Shown here piece by piece: positions 20,850 to 32,579 of a stretch of 64,000 nucleotides of DNA. Below the pieces are notes generated by a model, which was not told the DNA's origin, searched no databases, and saw nothing but the letters and a program-made list of their open reading frames with translations. Each line of letters starts with the position of its first letter. Positions within the stretch are counted from its first letter, which is position 1. The stretch comes from Sporothrix humicola (lineage: Eukaryota; Ascomycota; Sordariomycetes; Ophiostomatales; Ophiostomataceae), in NCBI GenBank assembly GCA_021396245.1, contig WNYE01000060.1, positions 1-64,000 on the forward strand, given 5' to 3'. The position numbers were made by a program, and so were the translations under genes.

Positions 20850-23800
20850 TTAGACATCGACGAGAGCCACGCTTGAGTGACCGTCGTCGTCTTCCATCTC
20901 CACATCTTCTCCCTCCACTTCGACAGTGTCTTCATCTGCCTCTTCGTCGTCTCCTTCTTCCTCGTCGTCGCCCTCTTCGCCCTCCTCGCCTTCATCCTCC
21001 TCTGCCTCTTCATCCTCCTCGCCTTCTTCTTCTTCATCTTCGTCACCTTCTTCTTCGTCTTCCTCATCTTCCTCGCCCTCCTCCTCCTCGACCTCGGCAC
21101 CTTCTTCGCCTTCTTCACCTTCTTCGTCTTCGTCTTCCTCCTCCACTTCAGCACCCTCCTCGCCCTCAATCACAGTCGAGGCCTCTTCATCATCTTCTTC
21201 CTCGGCCTCCACACCTTCTTCGACATCCTCATCCTCTTCGCCCTCATCCTCTTCACCCTCTTCCTCAACCGCAACCTCAACTGTATCACCTTCTTCTACC
21301 TCCTCCTCCGCATCTTCTTCTTCCTCTCCTTCAACCTCTCCCTCTTCTCCCTCCTCGTCTTCACCTTCTTCCCCGTCTTCCTCATCACCCTCCTCATCTT
21401 CGTCCTCTTCCTCAGCAGCACTGTTGTCGGCAGTCTCGGCAGGCTCGCTGCGGCGCAGGTTCGGGAAGAGCATCGACTCGGGCGCGTTGTCTTCGTAGTC
21501 CGCGGGGACGTCGCTGAGCTCGCTGAGCTCGCTCTCGTCGTCGGCCCAATCATTGACACTAGCATGGGGTGACGATCCAGCTTCGCTTCCGCCGGCCTTT
21601 TTGTTTTTGTTGTTTTCGTTGTCATCGTCGTGCTCTTCCTCCTCTTCGTCGACGTCCTTCATTTCGGTATCGTCGCCAGGACCCGCACTTCTATGGCGGC
21701 TCTTGCTGCGCGTGCTGCGTGTTCGGCCGCGTGTGTTGACGCCCTCGCCGTCTTCACCGCCACTGCCATCGCCGTCTTTGCCGTCACCGGAGCCGCCGCC
21801 GAGGCCCTCGACGCTGGCCATATTGAGATCGTTGCGCGCACTCGATGACGAGCCCAAGCGTGTTGACCGACGGCTCATACCGCCACGTTCGCCAGGACCT
21901 TCGCCGCCGCGTCGGGACTGCATGCTGGAGCCGGAAGCGCCGTGGCCGTCTCCGTTGGCACCCGACGACACACCGCCAGCACCGTTGCTGCCGCCCGTCT
22001 TGGCGATCAGGTCACCGAGAAGGGACGACGCCTGCTCGGCCTTTCTGAGAATATCGGCACGCCGCACACCAGGAGCCCGGCCGCGGCGGTGCGGATGGTC
22101 GCCGCCCATTCCAGACCCCTGGCGCTCCATCTTTTCGGATGCAAACAAACCACCAGGAGCCTCAGAGCCCGCCCGAGAAATGCCGTTGATGCTATCCTTG
22201 TCAGCATTGCCCGTGCGGTCAGACAACAGGTTGAACGACAACATAATAGCCGCCGTGGTCGATGATGCCGCCTCGGCCTGCTTTTCCTTTTCGGCACGCT
22301 CGGCGCGTTCGGCCTTTTCGAGCTTGTCGGCCTCTTCCCGCAGCTTGCGTAGCCGCTCCTCGACAATCTTGGCCGGATCTTCACCAGGGAGCGTGCGCCC
22401 GACGTCGGCAAAGATGGCACTGTAGCAGTCGCTGATGAGGTCGTCAATAGACCCGCCCTTGAGCAGACCTGCATTAAGCTTCTTGATCTCAATGGCCTCG
22501 CGCATCGCATTGAGCGCCGGGTGGTCCATGTCGGGTTTCTCGACCCACTCGGCTATGCGTTCCGCGTAGATTTCGAATTCTTCGGGCGTCACATTCTTGA
22601 ACGCAATGTCTGCTCCGTGGGGGATCTTGTAGTACTTGCGCAACAGCCGCAGGTAGCTGACAACACACGTCTGCCACACGTCGTTGAAGTGGTAAAAGTC
22701 GGCGCCCTTTTTGCGGATGCGCCGGAGAAGCGCCTCGAGGTTGAAACGGTCATCCAGAACAACAAGTAGTCGCGTCATAAACCGGATGTACTGCTCTGTA
22801 AACACATGGTGGCGGCCAGGTCGCTCGGCATCGCACTTCCACACATTCATCACCATGGTCTTGGTGAACATGGACTCGCGCAGGACAGAAAAGGCTGCCT
22901 GGGCCTTTTCTTTGCGAGCGGCCTCTTCCGGGTCCACCTCGACTTTGGCGACGGCCTTGTCGTCGTTCTTGTCTGTGGGTTTGTCGCCGTTCTCGCCGTC
23001 TTTGTCGACAATTGCCTCCACCGTGGTAGCGTCATTGGCCTCGTCGGCCTTGGTACCGTTTGTCTCGGTTGTGTCTTTGTCGGTGTCCGGTTTGGCATCC
23101 GTTTCGGCCTTATCTTTGTCGGCTGGCGTCTCATCAACGTCCATTTTGTCGGCATCCCCGGCAATATCCTTGACGGCATCTTTACTGGAATCTTCGTCTG
23201 CCTTCTTGTCGCTGTCCTTCGCGGCATTCTTGCTGGCTTCCTTTTCGTTTGCTTTGGCGGCAACTCTGGGAGAGGACCGGACAACGATGCTGTCGCCAAC
23301 CTTCTCGGCGGCCTCTTCAACGGGCTTCTTGACAGGCTTCTCGGGTTTAGACTTGCCCTTTGACTCCTTTTCAGCACCTTTGCCCTTGTTAGATGTGCCG
23401 TCCTCGCCTTCGGCTTTGTCGTCCTTCTCCTCTGTCTCTGCAGCCTTTTGATTCTTGTCCTTAGCATCCGCTGTTGCCTTTTCGGAAACTTTGCCAGGCT
23501 TCTCAGACGCCTTTTCGCCGTTCTTAACAGTGCTGTCGGAGGCGTCGTTTGCAGCCTTCGATACACCGTTGGTACCATTTGCAGTGGCAGCATCTTCAAC
23601 CTCAATAACGAGGGTGTCGTCTGGGTTGTGCTCCTTGTCGACATCCATCTCTTCGGCGGCTGGGGCGGCGTCCTCGACCAGGTCGCAGTCGCCGAATAGA
23701 ATCCGTGCCTGGCGTATGGCCATTCGGTGTTGCCAGTTCGACTTGTCCTTATCTCGGAGAAACTGTAGCGTCTTGACCATAAAGTCGTCCCACTCTGTCA

Positions 23801-26800
23801 TGTTGGTGATGGACACCGTCTCGCCATGCTGAGCGGCGTACGGCTGCCGCTGCAGAATGTCGGCTGCTGCTTGGGCGTGCATGTCGCCGCGGCGCACGAG
23901 CTTGTCAATAACAGACACAATCTTGTAGTGCGGCTCGAGCACTGGATCCTGTCCGTGCCGCGGTTTGGGCAGCAGCGAGACCACCTCAATGGCCTTTTCC
24001 AGTGCCCGGACAATATCGTCGACGGTAGGATGCGACGCACGCTCTCGAGGCTGGAGCTCGTCAAGGGGCTTTTGGTACATCTTCCATAGACACTTGGACA
24101 GCATGTACGCGCTCTTCCAGTCTTTGACCCGGCGGGCAAGGGCGCGGCGGAAGAGACCTGCGGCGTACTTCCAGACCGTATACGCAGACATTTCGCCGTG
24201 CTGCAGCTTCTTATAGGTCCCCATGCAGTCAGGCTTGATCAGCCAGCGCTCATGCTGTGAATGCTGGAAGCATTCCATGGCAAACGGCTCGCGGCTACTC
24301 GAGTACATGCGCAGACCAAAATCGGCGTACAGGTCGTGGACTGCGTCAAAGTCGTTCTCGGACAGCTCGTTGGGATCGGCGTGGTAGTATGACAGGGCGA
24401 GCGTGTAGCAGTGGATGGCACTGCGCTGCAGCTTGACGAGCTCGGCGCGATCTTTATTAATTTTCTCGGCCGACCAGAGAACAGCCTCGTCCAGGTCGTA
24501 GTCGGAGCACTCGGCCAGGCGGAACCAGGCGTCCCACCGCGTCGGCGTCAGCTGGAGCTGCAGGCGAAGGTATTGCGTGCCGACACGGAGGTCGTCGGTA
24601 GCGCCCGGTGTCTGGCGACGGTTGAGGTCGACGCCTTTGAATTTTGTCAGGGCCACCATCCCCATAAGGAAGAACCAGCCACTGCGGGCGAGAACGGTAT
24701 CGGGCGTGGTGGCTGATACGGTATCGAGTTCGACAACGCCCTTCCAGGCTTCATAGAGGCGCATGGGGTGGATTGGGCGCTTGAGGTATTCGGTAAAGTA
24801 GCGGAGGTTGTGGATCATCTGGCTCGTCGACCGTGTCTGGCCAATGGCCTGCTGCATGGTCTCAATGGTGTTCTTGAGGTCGGATTTGAGAAGGTCCTTC
24901 ATCTGCATGCCGCTAGCCAGGGCCATGACCTTGTCAACCAAGGCAAGAGCATTCTTGCGCTCCAGCTTTTCGACAGGGCAGCCGTGTTCTTGCACCTCGA
25001 ACGAGCCCACGCCGAGCTTGATACCGTGCAGATCGTACAGGACCTGGTTGAGGTAGTCCTCCCAGTTGTCGATGCCCTTCATCTTGAGCAGCTCTGCCCG
25101 TGCCAGACGGAGGAAAATCTTGTTGGAGGCCTTGCAGTATTTTCTTGAGCCTACGACTTGATGAACGGCGCCAATAAAGTCTGCAAGGTCGACCTGAATC
25201 GACGGCAGAGGAGGTGGCAGTGGTGCCTCGACGCCGGCCGGTGATCCTGCCTTAGTCGGCGTCACAGGCATGGGAGTCAATTTTGGTGTTGAGCCGGGGG
25301 TTGACGGAATGGCAGATGCGCAGATTTCTGCTGCAGACGTGGCAGCTGCGAGCTTGAGGCCCGTTTTGAGAATGGTGTACTGCAGACTCCAAGTCCGCAC
25401 CTGCATTTCGCGAAGTTTGTTTTGAAGAGAATGGAACGTCTGCGTGTTGGATGCTGTGGAAGACATGCCGATACGGACCTCATCCTCGTGCAGAGCCGCA
25501 ACATGGAGCATGCAGCTAATGCGGACCAAGGCGGTTGCTGACGACCGGATGTGCTCTTCGTCCATAACCTCAAAGGCCTGTGGGTCGTTGACAGCCATGT
25601 GCAGTGCCTGGATGGTCATCTCATCAATAGTTTTGAGGAGGAGCATAAAACTCTGCAGCCTGGTAGCCTCTTGCGGTGTTGACAGATACTGCTCGCTCTC
25701 CAGGTCGGTGACAACCATTTCGATGCACCTCAAGTAACAAGACAGCACTTTGGTGGGATAGTCAATCTCCTTGTAGGCATCGGCCAGACGGGTCCAGAGA
25801 AACAGACGCAGCTCGGTATTGCTGCCACGGAGGAACTTCCACATATCGCGCAGTTCTGTCGAGGCACATTCGGCAATGGGCTTCTGCTCTCCAGCCGCCT
25901 CGTCGCCAAGAGGAACGTAGACAGAGTCGGGGTTCAGTACCGGCTCGAGCTTGTCGATGATGACAACAGGGTCTTTGAGCTCTTCTTGGAAGAGGGACAG
26001 GAAGAAGTCCATGGTCGTGAGCTTGCTGATCTCGCGATCTGCTGCTTTATACGACACGTCGGGCATGACGGCATTGTTTGGAAGAACCACTTCAATCTTT
26101 CTGCCTTTCTCTTGCTCTTCATAAAGGGTCTGGCGCAAACTTTCCCAGCAAGCAAGAATATGATCTCTCGGGACTCCGGGCGTGAGAGTGGTGGAGAAGA
26201 CGGATGCCCACAAGAAGCGGCAGGTCAGGTTGAGGTCGCCGTGGAGACTCGACCGAGCAATATCCGATGCCAAACTCATCCAACGATCAAGCCGCAGCTT
26301 GGTTTCCGTGCGAATGCCCGCATCCACGGCACTGCTTGGGTTTGTAATGCGCTCGTAGATGTCAATGTACAGCTCAAAGATCATCTGAACGAGACCATGG
26401 ATCTCTTCGGCGGCTAATGCCGGTATTGAGTCTGCTTCTTCAATTGCCTTCTTCTCGCTTGCACCGCCTTTCCAGCGCTCCAATTCGCCGACAACTCTGG
26501 TAAATATAGGCGCATCAAACGAGTTCAGCATCTGGACAACGACCGTCTTCATGGACTCGGACCACTTGAGCGAGCTGTAGCTCTGCGCCATTGCAGAGAT
26601 CCACGCATAGACGACGTCCTGGATCGTGTACCAGCCCTTGTTGACTTTCATGACAAATGACCGTAGATCCCGCATCTCGTCAAAGGCTGCACTCTCTGGG
26701 GGGTGCTGGTGGCCGGCTCTGGCACGTTCGAGGAATGCTTCCAGGCCAAGGACGGGCGTGTCCTTCTTGTTGAGCAGAATCCTTGCCCTGTCGTCCTTGA

Positions 26801-28511
26801 ACGCTGTGATGAGGGAGGCGCGCATATCCTTTGCGAGCTGATTCTGGAGTTTGCTGATGCGATCCTCTGTCTGCCCAGACACCTCAATCGTCTCGTCAAG
26901 TGCCGGCACATCTGTGACGCCGACTTTTTCGAGAAGCTGCTTTGCCAGGCGGAAGAGGTGCTGGTCTGCCTCCTGGTACGGCTGAAGCTGCTCGGCAAAA
27001 GCAGTGTTGGGATCGGCAGCGACTTCGGCCAACGTCTCACGACGCCGGATGCGCTTGCTTCGTTTTGTGTCGGCATGGTCGTCGTCGCCTGCTTCGGGGA
27101 GGCCGGCGGCTGATTGTGAGCGTTTGCGAGACTGTGACGCGCTGCGTTCCTTGCTCGCATCCTTTTGGGATGAGTTGTCGGCCGAGTCTTTGGCGGCTGC
27201 TGCCTCTTTGTCGTCGGACACCGACGAGCCGTTGGCCTTGGCCGGGTCGTCCATCTCAGCATCGCCACTGTCTTCGGCCTTGACATCCTTCGTGGTCTTG
27301 TCGCTACCTTCGGCGTCTGGAATATCCTGGTGAAGACTTGACAGTTGCTGGTCGATTTCGATCTGCATAATCATGTTCTCGTCGGGCATGTCTGGGGCGT
27401 CCAGATAAAGAGCACGGCCAGAGATGCCATGTTCGTTGAGCGACTTGACCAGCTCGAGGCCAAGGTCTGCCCACGACGCTTCTGCGAACTTGATGGTGAT
27501 CCGGTCAGAGTCTTTATTGTTTGACTCTGCCGCATCCTTTGACTGCTGGATGGGGGATTTTGCTGGATTCGGAAGCCATGGCAAAGGATCGAGATAGCGC
27601 TTTAACGACGCGGCCATTTCTCTCCGCAAATATGGCACCATGATCGGGTGGGAGAGCGACATGTCGTCGGAGAGGTCCTGGAGCTGGCTGCGAAGCTGCT
27701 CGCCAGCAAAGCCTTCGGCTAGCGACGGCGGTGCAACCTCGACAACGGCCGGATCGTCGTCCAGCTCAATGGCTGCTTCCAGGCAGTACCGCTCAATGCG
27801 CGTGCTCCTCAGGAACGCGGCCACACGAGATGTGCGTCTCCATAGCTCTGCATCCGAAGGATCGCGGTCCAGCGCGGCATCAAACTCGTCAAGGGCGTGT
27901 TTCGTATCGTCCCGGACAGAAGTCTCTGCAAAGACGGCGTTTCCCTTGTTCCCCTCGGCCCGCCACGTCCGCGCCTTGTGGCGCACCTTGTCCAGCAGGA
28001 ACTGGGCATGGTTCTTGTAGGCAATGTAGTAGGCCTGCGGCAGGCTGCTCCCGGTGGAGTTATCATCGAGAAGGGCAGGGTCGAGAGAAGCGACAAAAGA
28101 AGGGCCTGGGGTTAGAGGAGGTTCGGTTTGGCGCTCGGCGCGGTCGTAGTCGGTGGCTGCCTCGGGATAGCTGAAGATAGCAGACTTGAATAGCACATCG
28201 TAGGCCTGCTCGGCGTCGGGAAAGGACTTGGGGCCTTGCGCGTGAAGTTTGAGGGCCGTTTGGTAGAGCTTGAGTGCATCGTCGATCTGGAACGAAGGTC
28301 AGAGAGGGAACTCGCAATGCGACAACGAAACAGAAAAGGCCTGCCTACCTGAATGCGCCGAGTGACTTCTACCTCGTCTTCGAGGTTGTCCTCGGGCTCG
28401 ACGTTGATGGCCGCGAAGGCGGGCTGGAGAGAAAGGCAACAGTTAGTATCGGTACTCGAAAAAGAGAAAAGTCGCCAATGCGAACGACGACGGCGCACGA
28501 TCACCTACCAT
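20850..28511 (-). CDS. HIR histone-chaperone complex subunit, Hir3/CABIN1 type
   Basis: Three coding exons: 28509-28511 (the ATG alone), 28349-28423 and 20850-28286, giving 2504 residues. Both introns are GT-AG (GTAGGT with a TACTAAC branch point and CTCCAG; GTAGGC with TTCCAG). The spliced N-terminus reads M-PAFAAINVEPEDNLEDEVE, then a TPR-like helix ALKLYQTALKLHAQGP and V-L-F-K-S-A-I-F-S-Y-P-E-A, the known start of fungal Hir3 proteins. Hir3/CABIN1 is the TPR scaffold of the HIR complex, which deposits H3-H4 independently of replication and represses histone genes. Two low-complexity parts stand out: a Lys/Ala/Asp/Glu-rich insertion (about 1560-1815) and a Glu/Asp-rich C-terminal tail (about 2310-2495). 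The family usually runs near 2000 residues; the excess is in these parts. Confidence 0.9.
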
Positions 28512-29260
28512 CTTGAGAACGACAACAATCGCCTCATGCGTTTAGGAAAGTGTAGTAATCGATGCCGTATGCGTGTCGTGAAGCCAATCGTGGCAACTGG
28601 CGATTGTGGGCTGCGTGTGATGGCGTGTTGACGAGACGTCAAAAGATTTCAAACTTTCAGGTACCTGAGGCACAAGGCGATCGCGTATAGCTTAGGGGAG
28701 ACGCGATGCTTCCATTAAACGGCCAAACCCGCTAAATTATGCACCGCCACAGATGTGACGTGGCGGCCTATCTGAAATGTGGCTAGTGAAGCTTGCCAGG
28801 GGTCTGTGGGACGCTGTGAATAGGTGGATACAGGGGCTCTGCACACCAGCTCTGGGTGGGTTGAGACCAGTTTTACGCCCAGGGCAAGAGAGGCTGGCTG
28901 GTTGGCTTGGTGGCTTTCTTTGGAGGCAGGAACAAAAGAGCACGACCGAAAGCGTCCTCCAACAACCACCACTTCTTTCTCTTCTGCCTGCGCACTAGAG
29001 CTGCGCCATTGGCATCTCGTTGCTCGACTCTCACGAAAGGCCAGATTGACACTGCATCCAGACTGTGCACAGTTTGATTTCCGACGTCGTCCCATCCTGC
29101 GGCGCGCCCGCCAAAGCTTCCATCCCGCCTTGGAATCACCAAAGCTTCGATCCCTTCTCCAACTCTCAACTCTCGACTCCAACCACCTAGCACCACCACT
29201 ATTTCGCATCCTATTTCGTTGGGATTCTGAGCTTGCGCATCCAGCGAGCTCCCTGCCACG
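28512..29260. promoter_or_regulatory. Bidirectional promoter region, HIR3 / ChAPs
   Basis: About 750 bp between the HIR3 start codon and the divergent ChAPs start codon. From about 29,050 the + strand is C/T-rich and forms the likely ChAPs leader. No other gene, repeat or recognisable site was seen. Confidence 0.5.
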
Positions 29261-31832
29261 ATGGTCGCACCCGCAGTTCCTGAGTATGTCGGCGTCCCGC
29301 TTGCGCTGGGTTCCCCCCCTTTTTTCGAGCTCTCGTGAGCAAGACTGACCGTCGTGCCTTTTTGCTTCAACAGGATAATGGAGGAGGAGCTCCACGAGTC
29401 GATCGAGAGTCGTACCGAGCAGCTCATGTCCCTCCGCGAACTTGGACCGCCGGATCTTGTCCATCTCGTCAAGCAGCCCGTTCGGGGCAACGGTCGCCAG
29501 GTAAGCAGCTGCCTAAGTTGCCCAGCTGTTTTGTGGGGCTTTTCCAGATGGGAGACGGACGGCGCATGATAACTGACACGGAGGTGGTTTTTCTGTTACT
29601 AGATTGGTGTCTACCACCACGTCACGGGCGTCGACGCATCCTCATCGGCTAGCTTGGCAGCATACATCAACACTTTAACGTATCGAGAACCCGGCGCAAC
29701 GGCCACGACGAAGATTACCGAAGGCCTCTACTGGTAGGACGAGACTCCGTGGGAACAAGAGCTGCATATGTTTGTGGGAGGAGCTGTATTTGGCTAACGA
29801 GGGGCGACAGCTGCTACAATGCGCTTTCACGGCTCGACATGCGCGTGCATGTCTCGATTCCCGGCACCGTCAAGAGCTACTTTGTCGACGAGCGCGGCGA
29901 GCAGAAGAAGGCCACGGACGACCTGTGGCTCGAGACGTACCTCTGCAGCGTGCTGCGCGCATATTCATACGCCGACGACGGCAGCGGTGAAACGATACGC
30001 AAGATAATGGGCGTGCGCCGATTCAACCCTGTCACGAGCACCGAGACCGAGCACCGTTTCCTGAGCAGCGCCGAGCAGCTCTTCTTCCGAGGTATGTACT
30101 TATCGACAGGCCCATACACATTTTGAACATTCTGAGAGTTGCTGCGATACACGACCACTAACACCCCCAGGCTGGCAACTCGGCTCCGACTCGACCGTCC
30201 AAGTCCCCACCGTCGTCTCCAACCACCTCGTCAGCGGACTCCTGAAATACTTCGAGACCACCGGCCGCTACGCCTCCGGCATCAACCTGTTCCAGAAGTT
30301 GCAGACGCAGAATGTCGAGGTCGCCTCGTTGCTTGCCAAGGTGCTGTTTATGGGTAACGAGGAGGTCGAGGGCGTGCGTGTCCTGTACGAGGCGCTCAAG
30401 CTCGAGCCAATGGACCATGTCATGCTGGATACACAGGCCGAATTCTTGCTGATGAAAGCGCGCACAGCCTCTAGCCCTGAGCAGAAAGAGGCCCGCTTGC
30501 AGATGGCCCTTGGCTGCGCCGACCGCGGGACCATTGCCGCACCTAGCGAGTTCGAGACCTGGGCTCGCTTGGCCGAAGTCTACGTCGCCCAGGAGGACTG
30601 GGAGAACGCGCTGACGATCCTCAACTCATGTCCCATGTTCACATACCAAGACAAGGATGCGCCTATGATGCCAGAGCCCAAGGAGGTGTCGTTGCCCATT
30701 CTCCCCGAGACACGTCTCGACGAAATCGACAGCGAGATGGAGCAGCGGTTCAACGAGCAGGTTGACCCCAGCCTGATGAACCTGCGCGCCTCGGCCTACC
30801 GCGGCACGTTCAAGCAGGCCTACAAAATCCTCACGGAGATGACAGCCAAGATTGGCTGGGATCAGCTGCTAAAGATCCGTAGTAATGTCTTTGTCATGGA
30901 GGACGAGTACCGCACCGAGCGCAAAGAGGGCCCTCCGTCTGTGGCGTCCTACCCAACCAAGTCTGGCAACGAGGCCAACGGCAACAATGCCAGCACCGAC
31001 GCCCTGCGCGGTACGCCCGATCGCCAGCCAAACGGTGACCACCCGGACGATGACGAGTCAAAGGCGAGCGAGGTTTCAAACGACGAGTCCAAGATTGACG
31101 AGGCCGAAGAGACCAAGACCGACGAAGCTGCGGTCGACGACACTGCCAGCCCCAACATCGAGAAGCCGACAACGGCTGCCGATGCCGGTGAAGGAAAGCC
31201 CGACGACAATGTAAGTTATGCTCTATACACTATACTCGTGCCCTTTTGTATCATGCCTAACATTTTTTCTTCTCTCAACACAGGGCACTGCTCCGACCGA
31301 AGAACAACTGTCCCGCCTCAACAACAAGCGGCTATGCGAGCGCTGGCTTGACAGCTTGTTCATGGTTCTCTACGAGGACCTGCGTGTCTACACCATCTGG
31401 CGCACCCAGATGGCCCAGTACCGTGCGCAATCCATGCAGTACAAGAAGTCTGCAGAGGAGTGGGAGATTCTGGGTAACCTGGCCGAGCGCCTGCAGCACG
31501 AGGATGAGGCTGTCGAGGCATATCGCGCATGCCTGGCCCAGCGCTTCAGCCCCCGCGCGCTCTCGGGCATCCTGCGCTCGCTCAAGAAGATGCGCGGCGT
31601 CACGCCTGAGACGGTCGCCTCTGTCATCCGGCTCGTTACCTGGCAGTACCGCTGGTACTCGGGCTTCTCGCCCGAGCTGCTGCAGACCGTGCGGACGCTG
31701 ATCGAGGAGGAGGGCGGCGTCAAGGTCGGTAGTCTGATCCAGGCCACCAACTTGCCGCAGCATGTTCTAGACTTGACGCACCACTATGCGGCGCTGTGTG
31801 CTACTTTCCACAGCTCCGGTACCGATGGCTAA
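29261..31832 (+). CDS. ChAPs-family exomer cargo adaptor (Chs6/Bch1/Bud7-like)
   Basis: Six exons: 29261-29283, 29374-29500, 29603-29733, 29811-30091, 30171-31210 and 31284-31832, giving 716 residues with phases that match at all five junctions. Introns are 73-102 bp with standard donors (GTATGT, GTAAGC, GTAGGA, GTATGT, GTAAGT). The chain MEEELHESIE, C-Y-N-A-L-S-R-L-D-M-R-V, a TPR-rich middle (FETTGRYASGINLF, then V-L-Y-E-A-L-K-L-E-P) and C-E-R-W-L-D-S-L-F-M-V-L-Y-E-D-L-R-V-Y identify ChAPs. With Chs5 these form exomer, which carries chitin synthase and a few other proteins from the trans-Golgi to the surface. A disordered Asp/Glu/Ser-rich insertion lies at about 495-580, ending at the last intron. 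Yeast has four paralogues; which one this matches is not resolved. Confidence 0.9.
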
Positions 31833-32579
31833 GAATCGTGACGCCTCATGTTGCGGGACTGGTTAGGGTGGGGATGGGGTGCTTGGTTGAGGTGGAAAGG
31901 GTTAGTACAGCAGTACCCTGATTAGTTAGTGGTGATTGGATGCGGTTTTCAGATGGAAAATGGTTTATTGTCTGCTTTCTTTTTTAATCTCGTTAATGCC
32001 TTGTTTTCTTTCTCGTTGCTTCTGTTGGTTCTTTAAACTACTATCTTGGGTTTATGCTCTACAGGCCAGCAGGTTTGCTTTTTTTGTGTTGCTGTATTCT
32101 CGGTTTCTGCTAGACAAGGGGGATGGATGGTGCGGGCGTTGCCTCCAAAAATCAACCATATTTTACTATGCTCTATTTTGAAGACCATATGGTCTTAATA
32201 CCACAAATGCAGCGTCAATATTCTCATGTTCCAATAATTGGCTGATAAGTGCAAGCAAGAAAATGCAACCGTTTGACTATTAATCATGCGTGTAATCCCA
32301 CCTAATATTTTTCTAAGTAAGACGCAGGCCGTAAACATCATGGAAATGACAAAGAAAATAGAATATGAAGAGAAAAGGAGAAACAAGAAAAGGCTATCAT
32401 AAGGTGGCTCATACGCTGATGAACATGTAAGAAAGACAAAACGAAATGCAAATAAAAAAGAAATACAAATGGCCAACTCCAATCCGAATAATAACGTATT
32501 TGATATCAAGGAAAGCAAAGGCAATCAACTAAATTAGATATCAATAGCGGCAGCAACACAGGCATGCTCGGGTGCAGCA
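31833..32579. other. Convergent 3' intergenic region, ChAPs / TBC
   Basis: About 750 bp, T-rich then A-rich, between facing stop codons. Presumed 3' UTRs; no gene was seen. Confidence 0.5.

Noticed and set aside
20846..21572. Overlapping Ser/Pro- and Leu/Phe-rich open frames on +
   Set aside because: They are antisense readings of the Glu/Asp codon runs in the HIR3 tail, which give poly-Ser or poly-Phe/Leu in other frames.
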